A stretch of 64,000 nt of DNA, from NCBI RefSeq assembly GCF_018130505.1, contig NZ_JAFCKH010000002.1, positions 124,001 to 188,000 on the forward strand. Direction: 5' to 3'. The translations under genes were made by a program, and so were the position numbers. The notes under the pieces are model-generated. The model was not told where the DNA came from and made no database searches. It saw only the letters and a program-made list of their open reading frames with translations. Each line of letters starts with the position of its first letter. Positions within the stretch are counted from its first letter, which is position 1. Positions 19,444 through 30,300 of the stretch are shown piece after piece. Source of the stretch: Bradyrhizobium tropiciagri. GTDB taxonomy: Bacteria > Pseudomonadota > Alphaproteobacteria > Rhizobiales > Xanthobacteraceae.

Positions 19444-19977
19444 CTAGCCGCGCGGCGGGAAGATACCCTGCATGGCGATGCAGAAGCTGAGCGTCAGATA
19501 CGGCATCATGTTGTTGTGTGCCTGGTCGCCGCCGACAGGAGCGATGGCGCTCACATTCATCTGTGTCAGGGCAGGCTGCGGTGAGCCGGGGAGATAGGCA
19601 AAGGCACCGGCAGACCGCCCGAGGATTCTGGTGTTGCTCGGGACCGCGACGTCGGCGAGGTCCTGCGTTCCCACATTGAAGCCGTGCGGATGCGACGGCA
19701 GTTCGGACAACAGCAATTGCACCGTTGATGAGCCGCCGGTTTGGCCCAGATCGTATATGCTCCCGCCCTGAAGCTGGCCCCAGAACATCGGCACGTTGCC
19801 CTGCATGCCCGGCAGGGCAAACGTCGACTTGCCGTCGCCGCCATAGGTCGTCCCGAGCAGAGAGAACAGCGCGGTGTTCTGCGAGATCGGCAGCAATTGA
19901 TTGTTGCAGAAAGCCCATCCCTTGGGCGCGAAATTGAACGGAAAGATACGGATCTCCGCGACGAACGGGTCGGACAT
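19444..19977 (-). CDS. Tail-collar domain protein (MdpB-like), third of three
   Basis: A 177-residue protein of the phage tail collar/microcystin-dependent protein B family. Order of features: N-terminal F-V-A-E-I-R-I-F-P-F-N-F-A-P-K-G-W-A-F-C-N, the collar core Y-G-G-D-G-K-S-T-F-A-L-P near residues 47-58, a central L-P-S-H-P-H-G motif where H-x-H pairs can bind metal, and a C-terminal A-H-N-N-M-M-P-Y-L-T-L-S-F-C-I block. It is more divergent from its two paralogs in the middle (A-L-P-G-M-Q-G-N-V-P instead of N-L-Q-G-R-V-P). The start ATG follows AGGAG. It is probably a structural fibre-like protein, since no phage genes surround it. Confidence 0.9.
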   Translation of the reverse strand: MSDPFVAEIRIFPFNFAPKGWAFCNNQLLPISQNTALFSLLGTTYGGDGKSTFALPGMQGNVPMFWGQLQGGSIYDLGQTGGSSTVQLLLSELPSHPHGFNVGTQDLADVAVPSNTRILGRSAGAFAYLPGSPQPALTQMNVSAIAPVGGDQAHNNMMPYLTLSFCIAMQGIFPPRG

Positions 19978-19989
19978 GGTTTCGCGCTC

Positions 19990-20499
19990 CTAACTTTGGC
20001 TCGGAAAGACGCCGAACAGCGAAATGATGAAGCTCACGCAGAGATAAGGCTGCAGATTTTCGTGAGGCTGGCTGCCACCGGATGGCGACACCATCCCGGC
20101 ATTCATCGCGCCGTCAGGGCTCTGACCGTCGATGTACATGAAAGTCGTACCCGTGGTCTGGTCGAGCAGGTTTCCGCCCGGATTGCTCGACGTGCCGGTG
20201 TTGGTCGAAGCGATGAACGGGTGCGTGTGCCCCGGTATCTGTTGCGTCGTGAGGGTGACGGATTCGGTGCCGGCGATCTCGCCGATCTGGAAGCCGCCGC
20301 CCATGTGCATCGGCACGCGTCCCTGCAGATTGGGCAGGGCAAACGTATTCTCACCGTCGCCACCATAGGTGGTGCCGATCAACTGGAATAAGGCCGGGTT
20401 CTCGGAAATCGCAATCAGCGCCCCGTTGCAGAATGACCAGCCGGCCGGCGCAAAATTGCCGCCGAACATACGAATTTCGCCTATGTAAGGCTGTCCCAC
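19990..20499 (-). CDS. Tail-collar domain protein (MdpB-like), second of three
   Basis: A 169-residue paralog of its neighbours. It begins G-Q-P-Y-I-G-E-I-R-M-F-G-G-N-F-A-P and has the collar core Y-G-G-D-G-E-N-T-F-A-L-P-N-L-Q-G-R-V-P. The histidine motif is G-H-T-H-P-F, and the end contains Q-P-Y-L-C-V-S-F-I-I-S-L-F-G-V-F-P. The start codon is GTG at 20499, preceded by ACGGAGAC, and spacing to the genes on both sides is 12 bases, so the trio is one transcript. No signal peptide is seen. H-x-H pairs in the T4 short-tail-fibre collar region bind metal, and a similar role is possible here. Confidence 0.9.
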   Translation of the reverse strand: MGQPYIGEIRMFGGNFAPAGWSFCNGALIAISENPALFQLIGTTYGGDGENTFALPNLQGRVPMHMGGGFQIGEIAGTESVTLTTQQIPGHTHPFIASTNTGTSSNPGGNLLDQTTGTTFMYIDGQSPDGAMNAGMVSPSGGSQPHENLQPYLCVSFIISLFGVFPSQS

Positions 20500-20511
20500 G
20501 ATGCGTCTCCG

Positions 20512-21012
20512 TCAGTTCTGCGAAGGAAAGATGCCCTGCAAGGCGATGCTGAAATTGATCGTCAAATAAGGCTGCATGTTATTGTGTGCCTGATTGCCAC
20601 CGACGATGGAAATCGTCTCGGGCCGCAGGCTGGTGGTCGGATTGGCCGGCGGGGTGTAGCCGTTGTTGAAGGCGCCAAGCCAGCCGCCGGCGTTCGTCGG
20701 AACGGTGCCGTTCGAGTTGGTGACGTTCACCAGATGGGAATGCTTAGGCATTTCGGCCGTCGTCAAGGTGTGGCCCTGCTCGCCGGAGTGCTGACCGAGC
20801 TCAAAGCCGCTCCCGGTGTGAATCGGCACCCTGCCCTGCAGATTGGGCAGCCCGAACGTCGTCTGGCCGTTGCCGCCATAAACATCGCCCAGCAACGAGA
20901 ACAGCGCCTGGTTCTGATTGACAGGCAAGATCTGGCCGTTGCACATCGCCCAGCCCTTCGGCGGGAAGTTGAACGACATCATCCTGATTTCCGAGAGGAA
21001 CGGCTCTGACAT
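20512..21012 (-). CDS. Tail-collar domain protein (MdpB-like), first of three
   Basis: A 166-residue protein, first gene of the collar operon. The N-terminus F-L-S-E-I-R-M-M-S-F-N-F-P-P-K-G-W-A and core Y-G-G-N-G-Q-T-T-F-G-L-P-N-L-Q-G-R-V-P are typical of the family. The metal-type motif is P-K-H-S-H, and the C-terminal signature is G-G-N-Q-A-H-N-N-M-Q-P-Y-L-T. The ATG at 21012 follows a GGGG stretch. About 345 bases separate it from the end of the giant repeat-protein gene, with a terminator between, so it has its own promoter. Family members are known from phages and from many bacterial chromosomes, where their function is poorly understood. Confidence 0.9.
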   Translation of the reverse strand: MSEPFLSEIRMMSFNFPPKGWAMCNGQILPVNQNQALFSLLGDVYGGNGQTTFGLPNLQGRVPIHTGSGFELGQHSGEQGHTLTTAEMPKHSHLVNVTNSNGTVPTNAGGWLGAFNNGYTPPANPTTSLRPETISIVGGNQAHNNMQPYLTINFSIALQGIFPSQN

Positions 21013-21357
21013 GTGTGCCCCGCCAGTATGTCTTACGATTTGAGAAAAATACGAGATATCGGTGACGCGTCGATAACGGTGCGCACGATAGCGTGTTTTG
21101 CGGTGAGCGCAACCTCAACGATTGTCCGGGCCTTGCAATTTTTTGTTCAATCTCTCGTTGTTTGACGTTGCGGGCGACGGTTGCACGGGCGCGTTGCACG
21201 CGGTCGGCGCTTGTCTTGATTCGGATATCCTGACACGCAGCAAGGCGGCGCTCTAACGATCGAAGCGCCTTCGACCGCGCGCGGATTCCATCAACGAAAA
21301 TGAAAACGCCTGCCGAACGAATTCGGCAGGCGTCGTTCTCGCCGGTGCGGCGCGCGA
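21013..21357. other. Gene-free stretch between the giant gene and the collar operon
   Basis: No coding sequence is supported. The right end holds the terminator at 21284-21332. The left part is relatively AT-rich near 21030-21140 and should carry the promoter of the collar operon. No box is clear enough to call. Confidence 0.55.
21284..21332 (-). terminator. Rho-independent terminator of the giant repeat-protein gene
   Basis: A perfect 11-bp stem (21307-21317 with 21322-21332) closes a 4-base loop. Read on the minus strand it is followed directly by TTTTCATTTTCG. It lies 25 bases past the stop codon of the giant gene and separates that gene from the collar operon on the same strand. Confidence 0.88.
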
Positions 21358-24300
21358 TCAAAGCACCAGATCGTGATGACTCTGGAGAAATTGATTGAAC
21401 GTCATCGTGCCGAGGTCGGCATGATCAGCTTCGGTGCCCTTTATCCACGTGCCATTGCTATCGGCATGACCGCTGAACAGCTCGGACAATGTGCCGATCG
21501 CCTGATTGGCGGCCGCATGGGCAATGGCGGCGCTCGGTCCCGAGAAGTCGAAGCCCTGGTTCACCAGATTGACGATCCAGGTGCTGGTGATCGGCTGAGT
21601 CGGATCGGCGTGCGCGAACACGAAATTGGCAAGGTCCGACACATTTGTGGTCCAGGCTGGTGCCGGCGCGCCGGACGCGTGACCGGCATCACCGGCAGCC
21701 GGCGTAGCGGTCATAAGGGCAGCCTGGGCGCCCGCCGGGGCCGCCGCGCCTGCGCCGATGGCGGCGAACGAGAAGCTGCCGCCATTGGCGTCGGCGACGT
21801 CGGCTGCACTCGGCAGCCGCCGCTCGCCGTCGACGAGACTGATGTGCATCAGGCCGTTGACGTCGGAAGCTGACGTCGTATCGGGGAGGCCGATCACGTG
21901 GCCGAGCTCGTGGCTAACAGTGGTGAGCAGATCGAGATGACCGGCCGCGGCATTGCTCGGATCGGTGAGGAAATCGGTGCTGGAGCCGTTCACCGCGTGG
22001 GTGAATTCCGAGTTGTCCGCCGGCGTCGGATCGACGAACCAGCCATGGCCTGCGGCGTCGTCGTCGATGGTGATGTGCCCCGCCGTCTGGTCGCCCACAA
22101 CGGCACCGCCGATGTCGGAGACGCTGAAGGTGGTGGCATGCATGGCCGCGAGTTGGGCCGATGTCGCGCCGGCCTGCGCCCACTGCGCGATCGCCGCCGT
22201 GACGATGGTATCGAGCTGGGTCTGGTTGAGATGAGTTTCGCCTGCCGTCGGCGTCAGCGCCGCGACGCCGCCATCGGCGGCCAGCAGCGGTGATCCGAAG
22301 AACCCGCTGGTGCCGGCATTTCCGGTCACGACGCTGACGGTCGGCGATCCGTTGTTGTTGGCTTGCACGAAGGACGTGATCGCAGCCGCATCGGTGGGAC
22401 CGCCGGCATAGTTCGCGCCGCCGCCCGCGTGCAGGCCGACCTTCACGTCGAAGCGATCGCGCAGACGGATATCGGTGCCGCCTCCGAAGCCGGAGCCGGC
22501 GAAATTGTTTGCCAGCGCACCGGGGCCGCCGAGCGTGAGCGCGACCGTCGCGGCGTCACCGGCCACCGTACCCGCGGTGAGCAGGAAGCCATTGGTTCCG
22601 AACGAGCCGGGATTGCTGACGGTGTTGCCCTGGACGATGGCGGTGAGCAGCGAGTTGCCGCCATCGGTATGGTCGCCGGTCTGAACCAGGATCGCCGCAC
22701 CGTTACCGTACTGGAACAAATTGTTGTTGGTGATCGTCACGCTGGACGGTGCGCCGCCCAGCGTCACGAAGCCGATATCACTGCCTTGCACCGACCCGCT
22801 GTTGGCCACGCCCGCGACACCGATCGTGTTGGAGTCGATCGTTCCATTGAAGGAGCCGGTGCCCGAGCCGGAGCTGATGCCGAGCGCAGTGCCCAGCGCG
22901 TCACGCATGGTGTTGTGCGAGACATTGAAGGTCAGCGCTGCGTGGTCGCCGGCGCCGCCCGAGCTGATGGTGACGCCGCCACCGCCGGAGACGATGTTCT
23001 GGTTGTTGTTGGTCAGCGTATTGCCGAGAGCCCCGGTCGAACCGCCGAACACGAGGTCCGACGAGACGCCGCCATGCAGATCGAGCTGGAACAGGTCGCC
23101 GCGCGCCGACGTGAAAGTCGATCCCTGCACCGTCGCATTGAAGGTGCCGTTGGTGGCCTGGAAGACAAGCGCATCGTTCGACAGGTTTCCGCCGGCGGTA
23201 TTGGTGGCGAAGGTCGAACCTGTGACCGTGATCCGGTTGAGGGTCTCGCCGTTGTTGTTGAAGACGTGGAATGAATCGTAGGCCGCACCGGTAAAGGACG
23301 AGGACGAAACTGTCGCCGAACCGGTCAACCCCGTCAGATAGACGTCACCCTCGCCAAGGCCATTGACACTGGTGCCGTTGGTGCCGTTGACGACGACGTG
23401 GTCCAGCGCCAGTCCATTCACGGCGTTGCCGAGCACGCCGTAGTTCTGGAAGTCGTTGAGTTGCATATAGGCGAGCTGCAGGTCTCTGGTGTTGTTCAGA
23501 TAGACGCCGACACCTGCCGTGCTGCCATCGGCTCCGGTCATGTTCTGGATGTGACCGCCGCTGCCGGCGGTCGAGCCGTCGCCGGTGACATGCAACCCGC
23601 CGGACGAGCCGGTCGTGTCGAGGATGATGCCGTTGGCGCCGCCGTTGGCGGAGATATCGCGGAAGGTGACGTTGCTCGCGCCGATCGTGGTGTTGCTGAT
23701 GTTGAGCGCGGTGCCGGTTGTGGTCGTGAGATGGTTGTTTGCCCCCGTCACGTTCACGGTGCCGCCGCCGGTGGCGACGAAGCCGTTCGACGCGCCGGTG
23801 TTCAGCGTCATGCCGCCGGTGAAGTTGACGGTGCCGCCGGTGTTGTTGGTAAGCGAAACGCCGCCGCCGGCGTCGGCGCCGTCGTTGATGGTGCCGGAGA
23901 AACCAACCGTGCCGCCGGTGTGGCTGGCGACCGAGACCGACGTTCCGGAGCCATCGCCGATAGCGCCGCCATAGCTGATGTTGCCGGTGCCGCCGTTGAC
24001 GTCGAACTCCGAGGTGGTGTGGCCGCTCAGCGTGCCGCCGGTCGCGGAGAAGCTGCCGGTCAGGGCGCCGCCGAGCTGGACGCCGAAGGCGCCGCCCGAC
24101 GAGCTCACCGTGCCGAGCGAGACGTTGAGCGCGCCGCCCTGGTCGATATCGACGGCCGTGCCGGCGCCGCTGATCGACATCTGGTCGACGGTCAGGTTGC
24201 CGACCGAGTTGTTGCCGTCATCGAGGCCGCTGGTGCCCGACGCGGTCGTGATGTTGATGCCGTGGATGGTGTTGTTCTGGGCGAGATCGATGCCCTGGTC

Positions 24301-27300
24301 GCCGGCGGTGGTGACGTTGATGGTCGGCCGCGCGCCGGAGGCGTCCTCGATGACGATGGGCGCGCCGCCGAGCGGATTGGCGAACGACAGCGCCTGGTCG
24401 TCGCCGAGCAAGGTCTGACCGTCCTTGAGGTTGATGCCGTCGCCGCTGTAGGTGCCGGCCTTGACATAAATGTAGTCGTTGACGCCGGGGCCGCTCGACG
24501 CATTGAACTCGGCGACCGTGCTGAACGGATTGGCCTGCGAGCCGCGGACCGCGGTGGCGTCCACCGCCGATTGGTCCTGGTTGATGAACCAGACCTGCGG
24601 GATGACGCCGACATTGATGGTGTCGGTATCGGTGATGGGGCCGCCGGTGCCGGTGTGGCCGTGGTCGTTGGTGGCCATCTGCAGCGTGGCCGTGGTGTTG
24701 CCGGCGTTATCGGCTGCCGTGTAAGTGACGCCGTTGGCGGCACCGAGCGTCGTGTTGATCTGCGCGAGCGAGCCGGTCAGCACCACGGTGCCGGTGCCAT
24801 TGGTCGTGATGGTCGCGCCGCCGGCGATGCCGGCGGTCCCGCCGCTGGTGCCGTTGCCGATAACCACGGTTCCGGCGCTCGCAGTGAACGTGGTGGTGAT
24901 GTCGGTGAAGGAGCCTGCATCGACGTCCGAGATCGACAGGCCGGTCACGGCATGCCCGAAGCCGGACATCAGGGTGAAGTTCGCCGGCACACCGTTGTTG
25001 ACGGGCGCGTCGTCGACCGAGGTGACGTTGATGGTGTGATTGGAGCCGGCGCTCAGATGGTTCGCCGCCTGGCCGTCGTCGGCCGTGAAGGTCACGGTGC
25101 GCGCCAGAGTCGACGGATTCTCGCTGGTGTCGGTATAGGTCACCGACGCCAGCGCCGCCTGGTATTGTGCGACGGTGGCTGTACCCGTCAGTGTCATCGT
25201 GCCGGTTCCGGCGTCAAACGAGCCGGTGATGCCGTTCTGGGTCGTGAAGCTGAGCACGTCCTCGCCACTGACGTAATTGGCGGAGATCTGCACCGAGGCG
25301 TGGTCGATGGTGGCGGTGTCGACGTCGGTCACCGTGAGCGCAGGAGCGATCGCGGTAGCGCCCTGGTTCTCGGTATAGGCCAGCGTGCCCGTGGCGTTGA
25401 TCGAAGGCGCGTCGTTGACCGGCGTGACGTGGATGGTCGAGGTCGAGGTGTTGCTGTTGGCGGTGCCGTCACTGACCGTGAAGCTGACGGTGCGGTCGAG
25501 GCCCGACGGGTTGTCGCTGTTGTTGAAGTAGGTGACGGAGTCGAGCGCGGCCTTGTAGTTGGCGACGCTGGAAGAGCCGGTCAAGGTCAGCGTGCCGGTG
25601 CCGGCGTTGAACGAGCCGCTGATGCCGTTCTGGTTGGTGAAGCCGAGGATGTCCTGGCCGTTGGCGTAGTTGCCGGTGATCTGCACCGTCGCGCTGCTGA
25701 GGTTGGTGTTGTCGACGTCGCTGACGTTGACGGTCGGATCGATCGCGGTGGCAGCCTGGTTCTCGGTGTAGTTCAGCGTGCCGCCGGCGGTCGTGGCCGG
25801 CGGGTCATTGACCGGCGTGACGTTGATGGTGCCGGTGGCGAGGCTGGAGTTCGTCGTGCCGTCATTGGCGATGAAGGCGACGGTGCGCGCGAGGCCCGAC
25901 GGATTATCGCTGGTGTTCTGATAGGTCACCGAGGCCAGCGCCGCCTGGTAGTTGGCGAGCGTGTCGGTGCCGGTCAGTGTCAGCATGCCGGTCGCGGCAT
26001 TGAACGAGCCGGTGATATTCGCCGTGTTGACGAAGGCGAGGACGTCCTGGCCGTTGGCGTAGTTGCCGGTGATCTGCACCGTCGCCGACGCCAGCGTGGT
26101 GTTGTCGACGTCGGTCACGATGATCGCAGGATCGATCGCGGTGGCGGCCTGGTTCTCGGTGTAGTTCAGCGTGTGGCCGGCGGTGACGTGCGGCGGATCG
26201 TTGACCGGCGTGACATTGATGGTGCCGGTGACCGGCGAGCTATCGAGCGTGCCGTCATTGGCGATGACCGTGACGGTGCGCGGTGCGCCCGACGGATTGT
26301 CGCTGTTGTTGAAATAGGTGACCGAGGCGAGCGCGGCCTGGTAGTTGGCGACCGTATCGGTGCCGGTCAGCGTCAGCGTGCCGGTCGCGGCGTTGAACGA
26401 GCCGGTGATGGTGGCGGTGTTGGCGAAGGCGAGGATGTCCTGGCCGTTGACGTAGCCGCCGGTGATCTGCACCGTGGCATGGGTCAGATTGGCGTTGTCG
26501 GAATCGGTGACGGTGATCGCCGTATCGAACGCGGTCGCGGCCTGGTTCTCGGTGTAGTTCAGCGTATGGCCGGCGGTCACGACCGGGGCCGCGTCGACCA
26601 CGACGTCGATCGTGAAGGTCTGCTGGCTGTGCAGCGTGCCGTCGCTGGCGTCGACGACGATGTCATAGTGCGCGTCGGCGAGCAGGATCTTGCTCGTATC
26701 GGCCACCGTCACCTTGCCGGTGTTGGCATCGATGGTGAAGCCGCCGCCGGAGGTATCGCCAACCAGCGAATAGGTCACGCCCGGGCCGTTGACGTCGGTC
26801 GAGGACGCGGTGACCCCGACCGCGGTGCCGTTCGGCGCACTGATCGCGACCTGGTTGGCGCCGGCGTCGCTGTCGACCGGGGTCGACGGCGCGACGTCGG
26901 TGACGGCGATGGTGAAGGTCTGCGAGCTTGTCTGCGAGCCGTCGCTGGCCGTCGCAGTAACGGTGTAGCTGCCGCCCGAGGTCTCGAAGTCGAGCTTGGT
27001 GCTGTCGGCGACGGTGATGACGCCGGTGGTCGCATTGATGGTGAAGCCGCCGCCGGAGGTGTCGCCGGTCAGCGAATACGTGACGGCCGGGCCGTTGACG
27101 TCGGTCGCGGACGCGGTGACGCCGACGGTGGAGCCGTTGGCTGCGCCCTCCGCTATCGTGTTGGTGCCGGCGTCGCTGTCGACCGGGGCCGACGGTGGGA
27201 CGTCGGTGACGCCGATGGTGAAGGTCTGCGAGCTGGTCTGGGTGCCGTCGCTGGCCTGCGCGGTGACGGTGTAGGTGTGTGCCGGCCCGGTGCTTTCGTA

Positions 27301-30300
27301 GTCGATCTTCGTGGGATCGGCGACGGTGATCACACCGGTTGCGGCATTGATGGTGAAACCGCCGCCCGAGGTGTCGCTGATCAGCGACCAGGTCACGGGC
27401 GGACCGTTGACGTCGGACGACGACGCGGTGACGCCGACGGTCGAGCCGGCAGCGGCGCCTTCCGCGATCGTGTTGGCCGCGGCGTCACCGTCGACCGGGG
27501 TCGACGGTGCGGCGTCGCCGACGGCGATGGTGAAGGTCTGCGAGCTCGAGAGGGTGCCGTCGCTGGCGGTCGCGGTGACGGCGTAGCTGTGGCCAGCCCC
27601 GGAGGTCTCGAAATCGATCTTGGTGGGATCGGCGATGGTGATGACGCCGGTGGTGGCATTGATGGTGAAGCCGCCGCCTGAGGTGTCGCTGGTCAGCGAA
27701 TAGGTGACGGGCGGACCGTTGACGTCGATCGCGGACGCGGTGATGCCGACTGTGGTCCCGGCAGCCGCGCCTTCGAGAACCGAGTTGGCGGTGGCATCGG
27801 TGTCGATCGGAGTCGACGGCGCGACGTCGCCGACGCCAATGGTGAAGGTCTGCGAGCTCGCGAGCAGGCCGTCGCTGGCTTGCACGGTGACGGTGTAGGC
27901 GTGTCCAGCCCCGGACGTCTCGTAGTCGATCTTGGTCGGATCGGCGACGGTGACGACACCGGTCGCGGCATTGATGGTGAAGCCGCCGCCGGAGGTATCG
28001 CCGATCAGCGCATAGGTGACGGCCGGGCCGTTGACGTCGAGCGAGGACGCGGTGACGCCGACGGTCGAGCCGGCGGCGGCGCCCTCCACCACTGTGTTGG
28101 TGTTGGCGTCGCTGTCGACCGGCGCCGACGGCGCGGCGTCGTTGACGGCGATGGTGAAGGTCTGCGTGCTCGTGAGCGTGCCGTCGCTGGCCTGGGCGGT
28201 GACGGTGTAGCTGTGGCCTGCGCCGGAGGTCTCGTAGTCGATCTTTGTGGGATCGGCGACAGTGATGACGCCGGTGGTGGCATTGATGGTGAAGCCGCCG
28301 CCCGAAGTGTCACTGGTCAGCGAATAGGTGACGGCGGGGCCGTTGATATCGGTGGACGACGCGGTGATGCCGACGGTGGTGCCGGCCGCGGCGCCTTCGG
28401 TCACCGCATTGGCGGTGGCATTGCTGTCGACCGGGATCGACGGTGCGATGTCGTCGACGTGGATGGTGAAGTTCTGCGAGCTCGACAGCGTGCCGTCGCT
28501 GGCCGTCGCGGTGACGATGTAGCTGTGGCCGGCGCCGGCGCTCTCGTAGTCGATCTTTGTGGGATCGGCGACGGTGATGACACCGGTGGCGGCATTGATG
28601 GTGAAGCCGCCGCCGGAGGTGTCGCTGGTCAGCGACCAGGTGACGGCCGGGCCATTGACGTCGGTCGCCGCCGCGGTGATGCCGACCGTGGTGCCGGCAG
28701 CGGAGCCTTCGAGCAGCGAATTGGCGGTAGCGTCGGTATCGACCGGGGTCGACGGCGCGACGTCGGTCAGCGCGATCGTGAAGTTTTGCGTGGTGACGTC
28801 GGCGCCGCTGGTGGCCTGTACGGTGATGGTGTGGGCGTGGCCGATCGCGGTTTCATAGTCGAGCTTGGTGGGATCGGCGACCGTGACGACGCCGGTGCTG
28901 GCATTGATGGTGAAGCCGCCGAGCGACGAGTCGCCGATCAGGGCATAGGTGGTCGCCGGTCCGTTCGGATCGAGCGCGGACGCGGTGATGCCGACCGTGC
29001 TGCCGGCAGCGGCGCCCTCGGCGACGGTGTTGGCCGCGGCATTGGTGTCGACCGGCGTCGTGATCGATACGTTGGTGACGCCGATGGTGAAGCTCTGCGA
29101 GCTGGTCAGCGTGCCGTCAGAGGCCTGCGCGGTCACCGTGTAGGCGTGGCCGGGCGAGGTTTCGTAGTCGATCTTGGTCGAATCGGCGACCGTGATGACG
29201 CCGGTGGTGGAATTGATGGTGAAGCCGCCGCCGGAGCTATCGCTGGTCAGCGACCAGGTCACGGCCGGGCCGTTGATGTCGGTCGCGGACGCCGTGATGC
29301 CGACGGTGGTGCCCACGGCGGCGCCTTCCGCCACTGAATTGGCGGTGGCATTGCTGTCGACGGGCGTCGTCGGCGCGACGTCGGTGACCGCGATGGTGAA
29401 GTTCTGCGAGCTGGTCAGGGTGCCGTCGGAGGCCTGCGCGGTCACGGTATAGGCGTGGCCGGGCGCGGTCTCGAAATTGATCTTGGTCGGATCGGCGACG
29501 GTGATGACGCCGGTCGTCGAATTGATCGCGAACGCGCCGCCGGCGCTGTTGGTTAGCGACCAGGTCACCGCGCCGCCATTGACGTCGGTCGCGGCCGCGG
29601 TGATGCCGACGACGGTGCCGGCCGCGGCGCCTTCGACCACGGTGTTGGCGGCGCCGTTGCTGTCGGTGGGGGTCGACGGCGCGGCGTCGGAGACCGCGAT
29701 GGTGAAGTTCTGCGAGCTGGTCAGCGTGCCGTCGGAGGCCTGCACCGTGACGGTATAGGCGTGGCCGGGCGCGGACTCATAGTCGATCTTGGTGGGATCG
29801 GCGACCGTGATGACACCGGTGTTGGCGTCGATCTTGAACGCGCCGCCCGCGCTGTTGGTCAGGGCATAATGCACCGTGCCGCCATTGATGTCGGGCGCGA
29901 TCGCGGTGACGCCGACGGCGGTGCCGGCGGCGGCGCCTTCGGTCACGCTGTTGGCGGCGGCGTTGCCGTCGGTCGGTGTCGCCGGCGCGATGTCGTAGAC
30001 GCTGATCGTGAAGTTCTGCGAGCTGGTGCCGCCATGGCCGTCGCTGGCCTGGACAGTCACGACATAAGCGTGGCCCGGCGCGGATTCGAAATCGATCTTG
30101 GTCGGATCGTTGATGGTGACGATGCCGCTGTTCGGATCGATCTTGAAGCCGCCGTTGGACGAATCCGCGCTGAGCGAATAGGTGACGGCCGGACCGTTGA
30201 CGTCGGTCGAGAATGCGCTGATGCCGACCACGGTGCCGGCAGCCGCACCTTCATTCACCGCGACGGTATCGCCGGTGAAGCTGTCGATCGGTGTCGACGG

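Noticed and set aside
18575-21012. Prophage remnant suggested by the tail-collar genes
   Set aside because: No capsid, terminase, tape measure, lysis, integrase or attachment site is visible, and these collar genes also occur as chromosomal trios.
22260-24600. RTX calcium-binding repeats
   Set aside because: The Gly/Asn-rich stretch lacks regular G-G-x-G-x-D-x-U-x nonapeptides; beta-helix rungs explain it better.
23398-27681. Very long open frame on the plus strand, antisense to the giant gene (over 1400 codons)
   Set aside because: It arises from the repeated, GC-rich, codon-biased sequence of the real gene; the translation is Arg/Gly/Asp-rich and low in complexity, with no ribosome site or domain.
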